A stretch of 64,000 nt of DNA from Chitinivibrionales bacterium (GTDB taxonomy: Bacteria; Fibrobacterota; Chitinivibrionia; Chitinivibrionales; WJKA01), in NCBI GenBank assembly GCA_014728215.1, contig WJLZ01000044.1:30235-94234 (forward strand), written 5' to 3'. Positions 1 to 8,422 of this stretch are shown piece after piece. Below the pieces are notes generated by a model. It was not told the DNA's origin. It made no database searches and saw nothing but the letters and a program-made list of their open reading frames with translations. Positions within the stretch are counted from its first letter, which is position 1. Every line of letters starts with the position of its first letter. A program made the translations under genes and the position numbers.

Positions 1-467
1 TTCACTGTGTGATCTTCCTGTGAAATGACGTGGCTGATCGAACGGGAAATGAGATTGCCGCCTTCGATATTCTCGTATAACCCTTTGATATCCTCGTCTG
101 TTTCGATCTTCTCAAGCTTGAAAAATTCATCGGCTTCAAGCCTGAATACGAAGTTACAGCCTGCTGCTGCAATCGGGGTGTGGTTCAACAAATCTTGAAT
201 TCCTCGGCCCAACTCAGCGATTTTCTTCAAGGTTTCGTCGTCGAGCCTTTTGGGGATAAAAACCAAGCGACCACCATTGGGGTCGAGAATGAACTCATCA
301 GGAAACTCAATTTTGAAGGCAGATACAACCCCTGCAACAACTTGAACGTTGAACTTTTCAGGTATAAGGGTAGGGAATTCCTTTTTCAGCCATTGGGGTT
401 GTATTATTGCAGGATTCCATGCCCCTATAGCTATGAAATTTGACTGTTCTGGTATTGGCTTGCTCAT
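1..467 (-). CDS. Hypothetical protein, C-terminus beyond window
   Basis: An open frame runs from an ATG at 467 leftward to the window edge without a stop (about 155 codons). It reads as a normal soluble protein, beginning MSKPIPEQSNFIAIGAWNPA, with balanced composition and no signal peptide or membrane segment. I do not recognise the family. No clear Shine-Dalgarno precedes the ATG and the upstream DNA is AT-rich. It lies beyond the 3' end of ssrA, a common insertion point for islands, so it may be acquired cargo. The plus-strand frame over the same bases looks like a shadow. Function unknown. Confidence 0.72.
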   Translation of the reverse strand, partial: MSKPIPEQSNFIAIGAWNPAIIQPQWLKKEFPTLIPEKFNVQVVAGVVSAFKIEFPDEFILDPNGGRLVFIPKRLDDETLKKIAELGRGIQDLLNHTPIAAAGCNFVFRLEADEFFKLEKIETDEDIKGLYENIEGGNLISRSISHVISQEDHTV

Positions 468-640
468 TTTTTAATATTACAATTCTTTCATTTAAAGATT
501 AAGTAGAAAATAAGTCCTGCTCTTCTTGGCTCGAAAGAAATAGCTGGAATTTTAATCACCGGCAGGTCTACCCCAGTTCGGACAACTGGCTCAGTGGATA
601 TTTTGAATCCCTGAGGATTTCAGATAATTGGAACACTCCG

Positions 641-822
641 TTATTCCGATAAACTCTGCGCCCATTTATTCTTTAGAAGATCAGTCAGACTTTCGACCTG
701 TTTCTTTAAAAATGCATTTTCGTTTTTGAGCAGCTCATTCTCTTTTGGGTTACTTCATAATCCGACTGGCTTAAAGTAGACTCTGAAAATCTCGCAATTC
801 GCTGATTGTGTTGAAGATAGCA
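641..822 (-). pseudogene. Frameshifted tail of a coiled-coil (HTH-regulator-like) protein
   Basis: On the minus strand two overlapping frames each look coding but are separated by a frame change near 745-750. The upstream frame gives RIARFSESTLSQSDYEVTQK. The downstream frame gives ENELLKNENAFLKKQVESL and then LTDLLKNKWAQSLSE before a TAA at 641-643. Joined, they would form a leucine-zipper-like helix of the kind found at the C-terminus of phage-type HTH regulators. No start codon or N-terminal domain is present. I read it as a decayed fragment next to ssrA. The remaining stretch, 468-640, holds only the upstream region of the next gene; I see nothing else there. Confidence 0.45.
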
Positions 823-823
823 A

Positions 824-860
824 CAAAAAAGCCCGTTTGCCTTGGGTTAGGAAAACGGGC
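824..860 (-). terminator. Rho-independent terminator of ssrA
   Basis: Read on the minus strand, GCCCGTTT and AAACGGGC form an 8-bp stem that is followed by a run of six T. It starts 10 bases past the tmRNA CCA end, so it terminates the ssrA transcript. Confidence 0.88.
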
Positions 861-869
861 GAAAATTAA

Positions 870-1229
870 TGGTGGAGGTGAGGGGAGTCGAACCCCTGTC
901 CGATGAGCGATCTGCGGAAGCCGCTACATGTTTAGTCTGTCTTTTGATCTCGTTATCTCCTGCGCCGGCAGACAAGCTCAGGAAATAACCAGCACCAATT
1001 GATCTCGCCGACACGGTCGGTGCGACCCCATGTCGACCAGCACCCTAAATTGGGCCCGATACACTACGGGTGCGCTCATGTATCAGACCGGCTGCGCTAT
1101 TTAGGCAGCCATTGCAAAAGAGTAATCTTCGGCAATTATTAGTTTTATCGGATGATTAACGAGGCCAACCGATTATCCTCGACATGCTGCTTACGTTTCA
1201 CTCTCACCGTCGAAAACCAGTACACCCCC
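870..1229 (-). ncRNA. ssrA: tmRNA (transfer-messenger RNA)
   Basis: The RNA rescues stalled ribosomes by adding a degradation tag. The 3' end carries a T-arm (GGGGTTCGACTCCCC) and ends in CACCTCC-A-CCA. The 5' end GGGGGTG pairs with CACCTCC as a 7-bp acceptor stem with one G-U pair, fixing the 5' end at 1229. The typical TGGTTTTCGACGG segment follows. The tag frame reads AEDYSFAMAA and then TAA (about 1132-1100), with GCC as the resume codon. The tag is shorter than the ANDENYALAA type and ends AMAA instead of ALAA. It is flanked by a terminator on its 3' side. Promoter elements upstream are not clear, as expected if the precursor is processed. Confidence 0.96.
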
Positions 1230-1551
1230 GTAGGGAAAACTCGAAATATGAAAGCGTAACTCATATGGAAAAGAACTTTTAAAACGCCAAACTTGTGTCT
1301 TCAAACCGTTTTTCGTAAGAATTACGGATTCCAGCCGGCTATTATTGAGCTACCCGGCTCTGGGAAAAATATATTATGTGAGACGTGAATAGGGGAAAGT
1401 TGAAGGTTACAGGCCATTCATTGGCATGCCGAAGTGTCGACCCTCGGGATACAGGGTAGAGTTTTTATCTCAGATCGTTATCACTCTCCCGATAGCACTC
1501 GGGACAGGGCTTTGTCTCAAATCGCTCTTAATTTTCCCCCCTTATTCAACC
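1230..1551. other. Intergenic region upstream of ssrA
   Basis: No gene is seen. The stretch next to 1229 should contain the ssrA promoter and 5' leader; no box is convincing. A short inverted repeat (AGCCGG at 1333-1338, CCGGCT at 1354-1359) and a small hairpin around 1493-1508 (CCCGA/TCGGG) are present. The hairpin may weakly end the STAS-gene transcript but has no T run. A short motif at about 1511-1527 recurs at about 49442-49458, again just downstream of a minus-strand gene. Confidence 0.4.
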
Positions 1552-2271
1552 TCAACCTTTCTTCGCCCCCTCAATTGCCTCCTGTTCTGTGGCATAGAGG
1601 GCCAGAAATTCTTCGAGTGAAAGGAGTGAGAGGATAGCACTGACAGCATCGTTGGCACCGTAGGCGGTGCACTTTCCGCCTTTTTTGGTTATCTCCTTTA
1701 ATGCATTGGCAAGAAGATGAGCGCCGTAACTGTCGATGGAATCCAGTTGGGAAAGATCGAAAACGACCGATCCGGCCGTTTGTTTGTTCATCTCCTTTTC
1801 AAAGCAGGATAAATCTTTAAAGGTGGACATCTGTCCCGAAAGATTGACCCGGCAGATTCCATTTTCAATTTGAACAATGCATACAAAACCGATATCATCA
1901 TCATCGAGCTGTTCGGTCCAGACATCACCCTGGGAGATCTCGAATTCGATATCAGTGGCATAGACAGGAAACAACCGGTCGAGGTTTACTTCGGCTAAAA
2001 GATCCCGGCATACCTTTGAAACATTGACCAGTGCTACATTTCCATTCGCTTCACCCACCTGCTTTCTGAGACGAATCAGAAGGCCCATTCCCGAGCTGTA
2101 TATCCTTTTGGTGTTGGTGAAATCGAGAACGATCTGTTTTGAATCCCCGTACAGATGAGATTCTATTTTCTGCTCTATTTCACGGTAATTGTCCATATGG
2201 ATGGCGGAGGGAAGTGTTATCCACAGGTGCCCCATTTTTGTTTCGACTGCAAATTCATTTGATCCGCTCAT
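1552..2271 (-). CDS. Tandem STAS-domain protein (anti-sigma factor antagonist-like)
   Basis: The 239-aa protein contains two STAS domains, about residues 5-105 and 125-235. In the first, IVLDFTNTKRIYSSGMGLLI has the usual strand followed by the SSGMG loop, where the phosphorylatable serine of SpoIIAA-type antagonists lies. The second has VVFDLSQLDSIDSYGAHLL, also with a serine at the expected place. Such domains act as switches in partner-switching networks or as protein-interaction modules. It starts inside the end of the FapA gene (4-nt overlap), so the two are translationally coupled and probably work together. It has no membrane segment and is cytoplasmic. Which kinase or sigma factor it controls cannot be told. 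Confidence 0.85.
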   Translation of the reverse strand: MSGSNEFAVETKMGHLWITLPSAIHMDNYREIEQKIESHLYGDSKQIVLDFTNTKRIYSSGMGLLIRLRKQVGEANGNVALVNVSKVCRDLLAEVNLDRLFPVYATDIEFEISQGDVWTEQLDDDDIGFVCIVQIENGICRVNLSGQMSTFKDLSCFEKEMNKQTAGSVVFDLSQLDSIDSYGAHLLANALKEITKKGGKCTAYGANDAVSAILSLLSLEEFLALYATEQEAIEGAKKG

Positions 2272-3893
2272 ACACTGCTCCCTGAGATTTGGATCCGGCT
2301 TTCCCGGACTCTGAATGTTTTATCGGTGATTCGGTTGTCGATTCTTTTAGTCATACCGTATAAATCAAGAATACTTCCCCCGTAAATATGGCCGGTTACC
2401 CGAATGTAGCCGTCATACCGGGACTGTATATGGGTCTTTTTTCTAATTTCACCGGCTCTTTTGTCGATGTATTTCAGTTTCAGGGTGAGATTATTATATA
2501 TATCCACCCACTTTTTTATCTCTTTTCGCTGGCGGTCTGTTGTGTGGGCACCGGTCTTTTTGAGGATTGCAGCCTTGGTCCTGACCTGTTTTTTGACCGG
2601 CTCGAGTTTTTCTTCGAGGCTTTTTTTAAGTTCGAGAATCTCTTTGAGCTTTTCCTCTGCTTCGATTCTGTTTTTATCATAGAGGCCGATGCGCGTTTCG
2701 ATCAGTTTTTCAGTGCCTATCTGGTGTACTTCGATATGTTTCGCTGCTCTGAGACTACCGCCTACGACTGATGCCTGATGGTCGAGGGCCCGTAAAATCC
2801 CGCAGCTGCAGGTACAATGAAGACAGCTTCGCTCTATCGTTAAGACACCCTCGGTCTCCAAAATGGCTTCCTGAGCAAATACCGTGTGAATACCGGCTTT
2901 TCCATAGATATAACACTCTCCTTTACCCAGAATGCCTCTCTGGACCGTTATTGTGCCGTTACGGGAGATAATCCGCGCAGCTTCAATCTGCCCCTTTACA
3001 GTAATATTTCCTTCGGCTTCAACAGTAAACCCGGGCATGACATCGCCACCGATAACAATGTCTCCCGCATGCTTGACATTGCCGACACTGTAGTCGACAT
3101 TTTTTCCGATTGCCAGTTCATCGGTAACATTAATCAGGTTTCCTTCACGCTTGAGTACGCCCGACCGTGATGCCACTAATTGGGTGCCGTCATCGGAAAC
3201 ATGCACATTGGTTCCCGCGGGAAAGGCAATATCATTTCCCGGCTGAGCCGGAATTTTTCCCCCGGTTACTGAAATACCGTCTTCCCCGGGAGTGGGGGGG
3301 GATTTTTTTGCAATTACCTGGTTTTTTCCAACCTGGACAAAGGAACGGATATTCCGGTAATCGACACTGCCGTCTTTCTTTTCCTGAGGTTTCAGATCGG
3401 TTTTCAGATCGATTTCGAATTCAATTTCACCGTCTTTACCGTCCACCGGCGCTTTGGCAAATGCGACCGGGATGTCGATATCGAATTTCCCCGATTCAAT
3501 GTATTCAGTCACCTTTTTTGTGTTAATACCGTAGCGTACGCCCTTGCGTTTCAGGCATAGAAGCAGCATTTCAGTCGTTGGTTTAAGACTGTCGGCAAGA
3601 CAAAGAGAGTTTATTTTCACACTCGCTCTCTGAGGAGTTATGGTTACATCAACATACTTGTCAAAACCTGGATCGTAATATTCGAAAGGCGGTCCGATAA
3701 GCTCGGGTTCACCCGATGCACGTTCGATAACCTGTTCTAAAAGAGCCATATCGTAATTCATGACAAGTGCAGAATTCAATGCCCGTTTGATTGTTTCGAT
3801 CGATGTCCTTGGCTTCTCTTCCGGCGTTACCGTTACAAAAACGCCATCTTCGCGTTCTTCAACTGCAAAAAAATGTGCCAGGGGATTTCCCAT
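2268..3893 (-). CDS. FapA (DUF342) family polymer-forming protein
   Basis: The 541-aa protein matches FapA/DUF342. It has an N-terminal alpha/beta region, the PTPGEDGISVTGG loop near residue 205, a glycine- and valine-rich beta-helix (about 240-390, with repeats such as GDIVIGGDVMPGFTVEAEG), then a long charged coiled coil (about 395-480) and a short C-terminal beta segment. A cysteine cluster CLHCTCSC lies within the helix, which is unusual and could bind metal. Family members form polymeric scaffolds linked to flagellar placement, cell polarity or two-component signalling. The downstream STAS gene overlaps by 4 nt, suggesting a complex. The start at 3893 gives the expected full length. Confidence 0.85.
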   Translation of the reverse strand: MGNPLAHFFAVEEREDGVFVTVTPEEKPRTSIETIKRALNSALVMNYDMALLEQVIERASGEPELIGPPFEYYDPGFDKYVDVTITPQRASVKINSLCLADSLKPTTEMLLLCLKRKGVRYGINTKKVTEYIESGKFDIDIPVAFAKAPVDGKDGEIEFEIDLKTDLKPQEKKDGSVDYRNIRSFVQVGKNQVIAKKSPPTPGEDGISVTGGKIPAQPGNDIAFPAGTNVHVSDDGTQLVASRSGVLKREGNLINVTDELAIGKNVDYSVGNVKHAGDIVIGGDVMPGFTVEAEGNITVKGQIEAARIISRNGTITVQRGILGKGECYIYGKAGIHTVFAQEAILETEGVLTIERSCLHCTCSCGILRALDHQASVVGGSLRAAKHIEVHQIGTEKLIETRIGLYDKNRIEAEEKLKEILELKKSLEEKLEPVKKQVRTKAAILKKTGAHTTDRQRKEIKKWVDIYNNLTLKLKYIDKRAGEIRKKTHIQSRYDGYIRVTGHIYGGSILDLYGMTKRIDNRITDKTFRVRESRIQISGSSV

Positions 3894-4031
3894 GAAACAT
3901 TCCCATAGGACAAAACATAGTTGGAAAATAGTGGAATTATCCGGCTTTCAGAGCCGATTCCTTTGATATATTCTATTATTGATACCCGGGGATTGCAAGT
4001 CAAAAGCGAATAGTGCCGGGAGGCTGGCTGG

Positions 4032-5102
4032 TCAGTGCGAACCGATCAATTTCTCGATTTCGCCCGCGCATTTTCGGGCACCGGAATCGTCTACAGGGAC
4101 AGGGCGTTTCCTTTGTGTTACTCGGGCAAGTACGTCATCCCAATCCAGTGCTCTGTATCGGCCGGGAGAGAGGTGGTATCCATGGCCCCATTTCTTTACT
4201 GCCCTCTCGAGGACCGGATGCTCGGCGAAATCGTCGCGGGGCAGATATAACAGAGGAACACCATTGAGCATACATTCAGCAACCGTGCTGTACCCGATCT
4301 TTGAGATAACCAGATCTGCCGATGCCGGGAAATCCTGGTAGGGGATAAGCCGTTTATCGATACGGTGGTAGTTGGATACCTTCTCCGGGAGGGGGTAGAG
4401 TCCGAAGAATTCCCAGTTTTCGAATCGTTCCAGCTTTTTCCAATCCCGGGAATCCATGCCGTATTCGCCGATATAGATAAGCCCCAGCTTTTTATCAGGA
4501 CTGACCCCGAACCGGGCGGCAAGCCCTGCTTTCCGGTTTGTACCTTTTCGCCCGACAATGGGCATAGGGGTTCTTACCGGAAAGAACTCCATGGGATTGG
4601 CCGCTGCGATTTCCAGAAGAAGATCGGCCAGGGAATACTGATAACGGATTTTCTCGATCCAGGGAGCAAAATCAGGGAAAGGGCCGGCAAAGGGGGCATA
4701 AATATTGTACCAGGTAAAATTGGTGGCTGCCACTGAAGGGATTCCTGCCCCTGAAGCTACTTCAAAGGCAAAAGGAGGAATATCACCAACAATGCCGTCG
4801 ACAGTATGTTCTTTACACCACGCTATTTCATACTCCAGTGCCTTTTCATTGGCCCGAGCGATCTCCTTGTAGGTGTCAATCGTTTTCTTCATGTCGATCG
4901 TTACAAAATCACGCTGGAAACAGCCGCAATCGAACCGGCCGGGATAATAGTTGAAAGGACGCCGCAGTTCTTCATCAAAAAATGATTTCGGCAGCATGGT
5001 GCGAATTGTCAACGCAACATTACTTGAAAAGGCATTGCAGATAGTACTCGCCCGCACACCGTGCCCGTAACCGTGAGCTGTAATGTAGTAAAGAATATGC
5101 AT
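4032..5102 (-). CDS. GT-B fold glycosyltransferase-like protein
   Basis: The 356-aa protein begins MHILYYITAHGYGHGVRA, the glycine-rich N-terminal motif of GT-B enzymes resembling MurG and the N-terminal part of L-arabinokinase-type proteins. The C-terminal half has ADLVISKIGYSTVAECMLNGVPLLYLPR, the donor-binding segment of glycosyltransferase family 28 C-terminal domains. There is no signal peptide, so it is cytosolic or membrane-associated. Acceptor and sugar donor are unknown. It follows the lipoprotein gene by 12 nt and shares its strand, so it probably ends the operon that begins with the HEAT-repeat gene. Confidence 0.72.
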   Translation of the reverse strand: MHILYYITAHGYGHGVRASTICNAFSSNVALTIRTMLPKSFFDEELRRPFNYYPGRFDCGCFQRDFVTIDMKKTIDTYKEIARANEKALEYEIAWCKEHTVDGIVGDIPPFAFEVASGAGIPSVAATNFTWYNIYAPFAGPFPDFAPWIEKIRYQYSLADLLLEIAAANPMEFFPVRTPMPIVGRKGTNRKAGLAARFGVSPDKKLGLIYIGEYGMDSRDWKKLERFENWEFFGLYPLPEKVSNYHRIDKRLIPYQDFPASADLVISKIGYSTVAECMLNGVPLLYLPRDDFAEHPVLERAVKKWGHGYHLSPGRYRALDWDDVLARVTQRKRPVPVDDSGARKCAGEIEKLIGSH

Positions 5103-5114
5103 GTGCAGTATGTC

Positions 5115-5684
5115 CTAATATCTCGAAATGATGGTGAGCGTGCTGAGGATTTCTTCATAAACAGGCATAAAATTCGGCATGAGTTCCGGAGTGGTCCAGA
5201 AAGCGATGCGTATGTTGTAGGTGTCGAGCGTGAAATAGAATTCGACAAAATGAAAACCGCTTTTAACAAATTCCCATTTTATCATATATTTGTCGTGGGC
5301 CAGGAATTCTTTCAGTCCGAGATCTTCCTGAATATTACTGCTCATCAGCTCCCGGATTTTTTCGGCATATTTCCGGCTTGGGAGATTGAGATTTGCCGCA
5401 ATGCCCCGGGATGCCTGTGTGCCTTCGAAGGTCGAGCCGATAAACAGCAGTTCGACACCGGTTTTCGCAAGCGCTTCAGCGGTCTGCCTGTTAGCCCGAT
5501 CCATATTGTTCGGATCGGTGATAATGTTCCAGTTTCCCCGGTAGGAGATCGAAAACCGGAGCGGTTTGTTGACATAGATTCGGTCTTCGTTAAAATATGA
5601 GTCGGGGTAGAATTCCTGTACCGGCGCTGCGCATGAGATACCGAGGCAGAGGGCAGGAAGAAGATAATGGAGTATTTGTTTCAC
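5115..5684 (-). CDS. Hypothetical lipoprotein
   Basis: I place the start at the GTG at 5684, which overlaps the stop of the upstream HEAT gene in a GTGA arrangement. This yields an N-terminus VKQILHYLLPALCLGISC, a clean lipoprotein signal with the modified cysteine near residue 18. The ATG at 5744 would add 20 charged residues before the signal and a 64-nt overlap, which is less plausible. The mature ~170-aa domain has alternating beta strands and short helices, and resembles PsbP-like or sigma-E-regulated lipoprotein folds, though this is not firm. No catalytic motif is seen. Probably anchored in the periplasm and co-transcribed with its neighbours. Confidence 0.75.
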   Translation of the reverse strand: MKQILHYLLPALCLGISCAAPVQEFYPDSYFNEDRIYVNKPLRFSISYRGNWNIITDPNNMDRANRQTAEALAKTGVELLFIGSTFEGTQASRGIAANLNLPSRKYAEKIRELMSSNIQEDLGLKEFLAHDKYMIKWEFVKSGFHFVEFYFTLDTYNIRIAFWTTPELMPNFMPVYEEILSTLTIISRY

Positions 5685-7909
5685 GATTCGGTGTTGTTTG
5701 ATTGGAGTTTCTCCTTCCGGTTTTTGTCCCACCATGATTTCCATTTCGTGTGATCGGTTCCAAACTTCTCACCGGTTCTCAACCAGAGGGTGTTTGCAGC
5801 TTTTTCCCGTACGGCAGGATCTTCATGCTGAAGATCGGAAATTAGAGATCCGATATCGGTGGTAGTGTTGTCGAATTCCAAATTTGTCAACGACTCCAGG
5901 GTGATGGCTGCTTTTTCTCTCACATAGGAACTCTGATCCTTGAGCATGGCCCGAATCGGCGGAATTGCCCGTTTGTCTCCGATCCTTTCCAGAGCTTCAC
6001 AGGCATTATACCGTACAAAGGAAATGTTGTCTTTGAGAAGATCAATCAGTGCTTCGACCGCCCGGGGATCTCCGATTTTACCCAGAGCATAGGCTGCTTT
6101 TTCTCTGACATAGGAGTTCCGCTTTTTAAGCTGCCTGATCAGCGGTTCTACAGCATCCCGTGCTTTCATTTTACCAAGAACTTCAATGACATTTTTTTTA
6201 AGCTCGGTGTCCCGCCCTTTCAGGGAAGCGATCAGTGGTCCGGGTTCATTCAGTTTGACCAGGGCGTCCATGACTCGGTCACGTACAAAGAGACTGGTAT
6301 CGGTGAGTGATTTTATGAGGTATTTGCCGGCCTTTTGGTCTCCGATTTCTCCGAGTGCATAGGCTGCCTGAGCCCGTGTTGTCCAGTTCGGATGACGCAG
6401 TGCGTCAATGAGCGGGCCGACTGATTTTCTGCCGGTCGCAATAAGCGCCTTTCGAGCCTCATCGCTCAACGAGGTCGGCTGGTCGGGCCCGGGTGTCAAA
6501 CTGTCGGTTTCGGGTGAGGGCGTATAGAGTGCCGTGTCGGGGAAGACCGCGATCAGTGCCGGTATTGCCGGAGCGGCATCAGCTTCCAATTGAGCCAGGG
6601 AGAGTGCTGCGTGAATCCGGTTTTTATGGAGAGGTGATTTGAGTTTGTCGATATACCGTTGCGGATTCGATAGAGCCGGGCCTCTCTTTTCGGACTCCGC
6701 CACATTCCGTTTGCTGTCGGGACTGGAGATTACCGGCGCCGGCTTTCTCGGGGCGGGGGCTAAAGCGACCGGGCCCGGCGTAACCGGCCTTTGAGAAGGC
6801 GGGGACGGTTGCCGGGAAACCGGGACCGGAGACCCGGTATTCTCCTTTGGTGGAGCACCTTTCAACGCCTGTTCCGGCTCCGGGCTTTGTTTTACTTTGC
6901 CTAATTTATCCTGAGATGTCTCCGGCGGTACCGGAGCTTTTGAAAGTGCGGGAGAAATCTGCTGTTTCCGGGTGGGCCTTTTCTTTTTGTCGCTCCCTTT
7001 TTCCACCGCAACGCTCTTTTCAGACTGTTGCAAATCAACAGATGGCTGCGAAACCATGTCCGCTTGTTTCGATTGTGCCGTGACTTTGGGAGTTGGAACC
7101 GTTACCTCGTTTGATCTCCGTTCTCCAGGCTTTGCTGTTTGAGCAGCATTCGATGCTCGCTCATTGGTTTCCGGGTCTTGAGCTACAGCTACTGGTTCCT
7201 GATCTGCAGCACTGGGGAGTTGTTTCTGTTTTGATAGTTGAGAATCGGGCCGGGGAATGGCCTGTCGGTTTGCCGGTGATCCGGTCTCCGTTGTGCTGTC
7301 TTTTCTGTTCCCGGGAGCTGATTGGCGCACCACAGGCTGTTGTGAAGGCGGCATTTCATTTTTTGTTTGCTGATCATTCGGTTTTCTTTTTTGAATTTGC
7401 GAGGGAATAACAGGTGGAGTTTGCGGTGCTTTTTTTTCCTTAACAAGCTTTTTGCCGTCGATTGTATCGATCATCTTTTTAAAAATATTTACCCGTGAAC
7501 CATCAACGTTGAGAATAATCATATTGGCATTCTCCGATATGATTTTCCCATGGAATGAGGCGCCGTTTTTCAAATTTATTGTTACCCGACGGCCATGGGT
7601 GAAAGTGATTTTCCTGTACTCGGGTTTGTCCGATTGCGGTGCCCCTGATGATGGTGAGGCGGGGGGAGGGTACTGAATCGGTGAATCATCTATTTTGCTG
7701 ATGAGCGATTTTGCGATATTGATCTTTGAACCGCCGGTATTGAGAATAATGAAATTAGCCGATTCGGAAACGATTTCTCCGGTAAATGACGCGCCGTTTT
7801 TAAGCTCTATATCCGTTCCTCGCGTACTCACCGAAGTTAAAAGGCAGAGAATAACAGATAAGCAAGCGATTCTGATGCCTTTTCTGAATAAGCCGGGGTG
7901 TTTTGTCAT
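5681..7909 (-). CDS. Secreted HEAT-repeat protein with duplicated N-terminal beta module
   Basis: The 742-aa protein has a signal peptide (about residues 1-30). Two copies of a ~45-residue beta module follow: DIELKNGASFTGEIVSES near 32 and TINLKNGASFHGKIISEN near 105, both ending in a conserved IDxxK/P stretch. Next is a ~250-residue Pro/Gln/Lys-rich, probably disordered linker. The C-terminal half (about 415-725) has PBS-lyase-type HEAT repeats with the recurrent VREKAAYALGKIGD pattern. HEAT solenoids mediate protein contacts, so I infer a periplasmic scaffold. A GGGAG Shine-Dalgarno precedes the ATG. It leads an operon with the lipoprotein and glycosyltransferase genes. No enzymatic residue is visible. 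Confidence 0.82.
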   Translation of the reverse strand: MTKHPGLFRKGIRIACLSVILCLLTSVSTRGTDIELKNGASFTGEIVSESANFIILNTGGSKINIAKSLISKIDDSPIQYPPPASPSSGAPQSDKPEYRKITFTHGRRVTINLKNGASFHGKIISENANMIILNVDGSRVNIFKKMIDTIDGKKLVKEKKAPQTPPVIPSQIQKRKPNDQQTKNEMPPSQQPVVRQSAPGNRKDSTTETGSPANRQAIPRPDSQLSKQKQLPSAADQEPVAVAQDPETNERASNAAQTAKPGERRSNEVTVPTPKVTAQSKQADMVSQPSVDLQQSEKSVAVEKGSDKKKRPTRKQQISPALSKAPVPPETSQDKLGKVKQSPEPEQALKGAPPKENTGSPVPVSRQPSPPSQRPVTPGPVALAPAPRKPAPVISSPDSKRNVAESEKRGPALSNPQRYIDKLKSPLHKNRIHAALSLAQLEADAAPAIPALIAVFPDTALYTPSPETDSLTPGPDQPTSLSDEARKALIATGRKSVGPLIDALRHPNWTTRAQAAYALGEIGDQKAGKYLIKSLTDTSLFVRDRVMDALVKLNEPGPLIASLKGRDTELKKNVIEVLGKMKARDAVEPLIRQLKKRNSYVREKAAYALGKIGDPRAVEALIDLLKDNISFVRYNACEALERIGDKRAIPPIRAMLKDQSSYVREKAAITLESLTNLEFDNTTTDIGSLISDLQHEDPAVREKAANTLWLRTGEKFGTDHTKWKSWWDKNRKEKLQSNNTES

Positions 7910-8057
7910 TCCATTTCTCCCTACGGAACCTGTCCCGATTTCAAGCAGGAGTACTCCAATACTTCCATATTATTAACGGTTTACGGTTTATAGAATATAG
8001 TACTTAAATTAAATCATTACGAGCAAAAGGCACTAAGGCATGCAAAAAATTTTTTTC

Positions 8058-8084
8058 TAAAGTTTTTCGAAAATCTGCCGATAC
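8058..8084 (+). promoter_or_regulatory. Sigma-28 (FliA)-type promoter
   Basis: TAAA at 8058-8061, a 15-nt spacer and GCCGATAC at 8077-8084 match the flagellar sigma-28 consensus TAAA-N15-GCCGATAA at 11 of 12 positions. It ends about 40 nt before the ATG of the 63-aa gene on the same strand. Confidence 0.8.
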
Positions 8085-8126
8085 TAAAAAAGGGAAGAAT
8101 ATACGCATTTTTTTACAGGAGGCACG

Positions 8127-8318
8127 ATGGCTATTGATCGAATTAATGATACGGCTGCGATGAACTCAGCCCGGGTGGAACGTGCCCCGGGAGCAGAACG
8201 CACCCTTCGTGACAATGAAACCGAAAGAGCACGTCAGGAACGCGAAACCGAAGAAACCGAATCCCGGAATAATCAGGAAGAGCGGACAAATAACAATGAG
8301 GTTGATACCTCTGCATAA
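8127..8318 (+). CDS. Small charged protein under a sigma-28-type promoter
   Basis: A 63-aa protein with a strong Shine-Dalgarno (AGGAGG, 7 nt before the ATG). The sequence is hydrophilic and very rich in Glu, Arg, Asn and Thr, with no hydrophobic core or signal peptide, so it is probably disordered or a single charged helix. It has its own sigma-28-type promoter and a downstream terminator, so it is monocistronic. I do not recognise the family. The promoter suggests it belongs to the late flagellar or chemotaxis regulon, perhaps as a flagellum-associated accessory protein or regulator; that is inference only. The overlapping minus-strand frame is a shadow. Confidence 0.78.
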   Translation: MAIDRINDTAAMNSARVERAPGAERTLRDNETERARQERETEETESRNNQEERTNNNEVDTSA

Positions 8319-8356
8319 AGCGAATAGGGGTCATTTTGGGGATGTTATGGTTGAGA

Positions 8357-8400
8357 GAGACGGGAAACTACCCTGAAGGCATTTCCCGTCTTCTTTTTTT
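8357..8400 (+). terminator. Rho-independent terminator
   Basis: AGACGGGAAA and TTTCCCGTCT form a 10-bp stem followed by TCTTTTTTT on the plus strand. It ends the transcript of the 63-aa gene. Confidence 0.88.
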
Positions 8401-8422
8401 GTCACAACAGATAATTCCCTCT

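Noticed and set aside
1300..1360. tRNA-like start GCCGGGTAGCTCAATAAT on the minus strand
   Set aside because: Only the first 12-15 bases resemble a tRNA. No pairing acceptor, anticodon loop or T-arm follows, and the segment lies in the ssrA leader.
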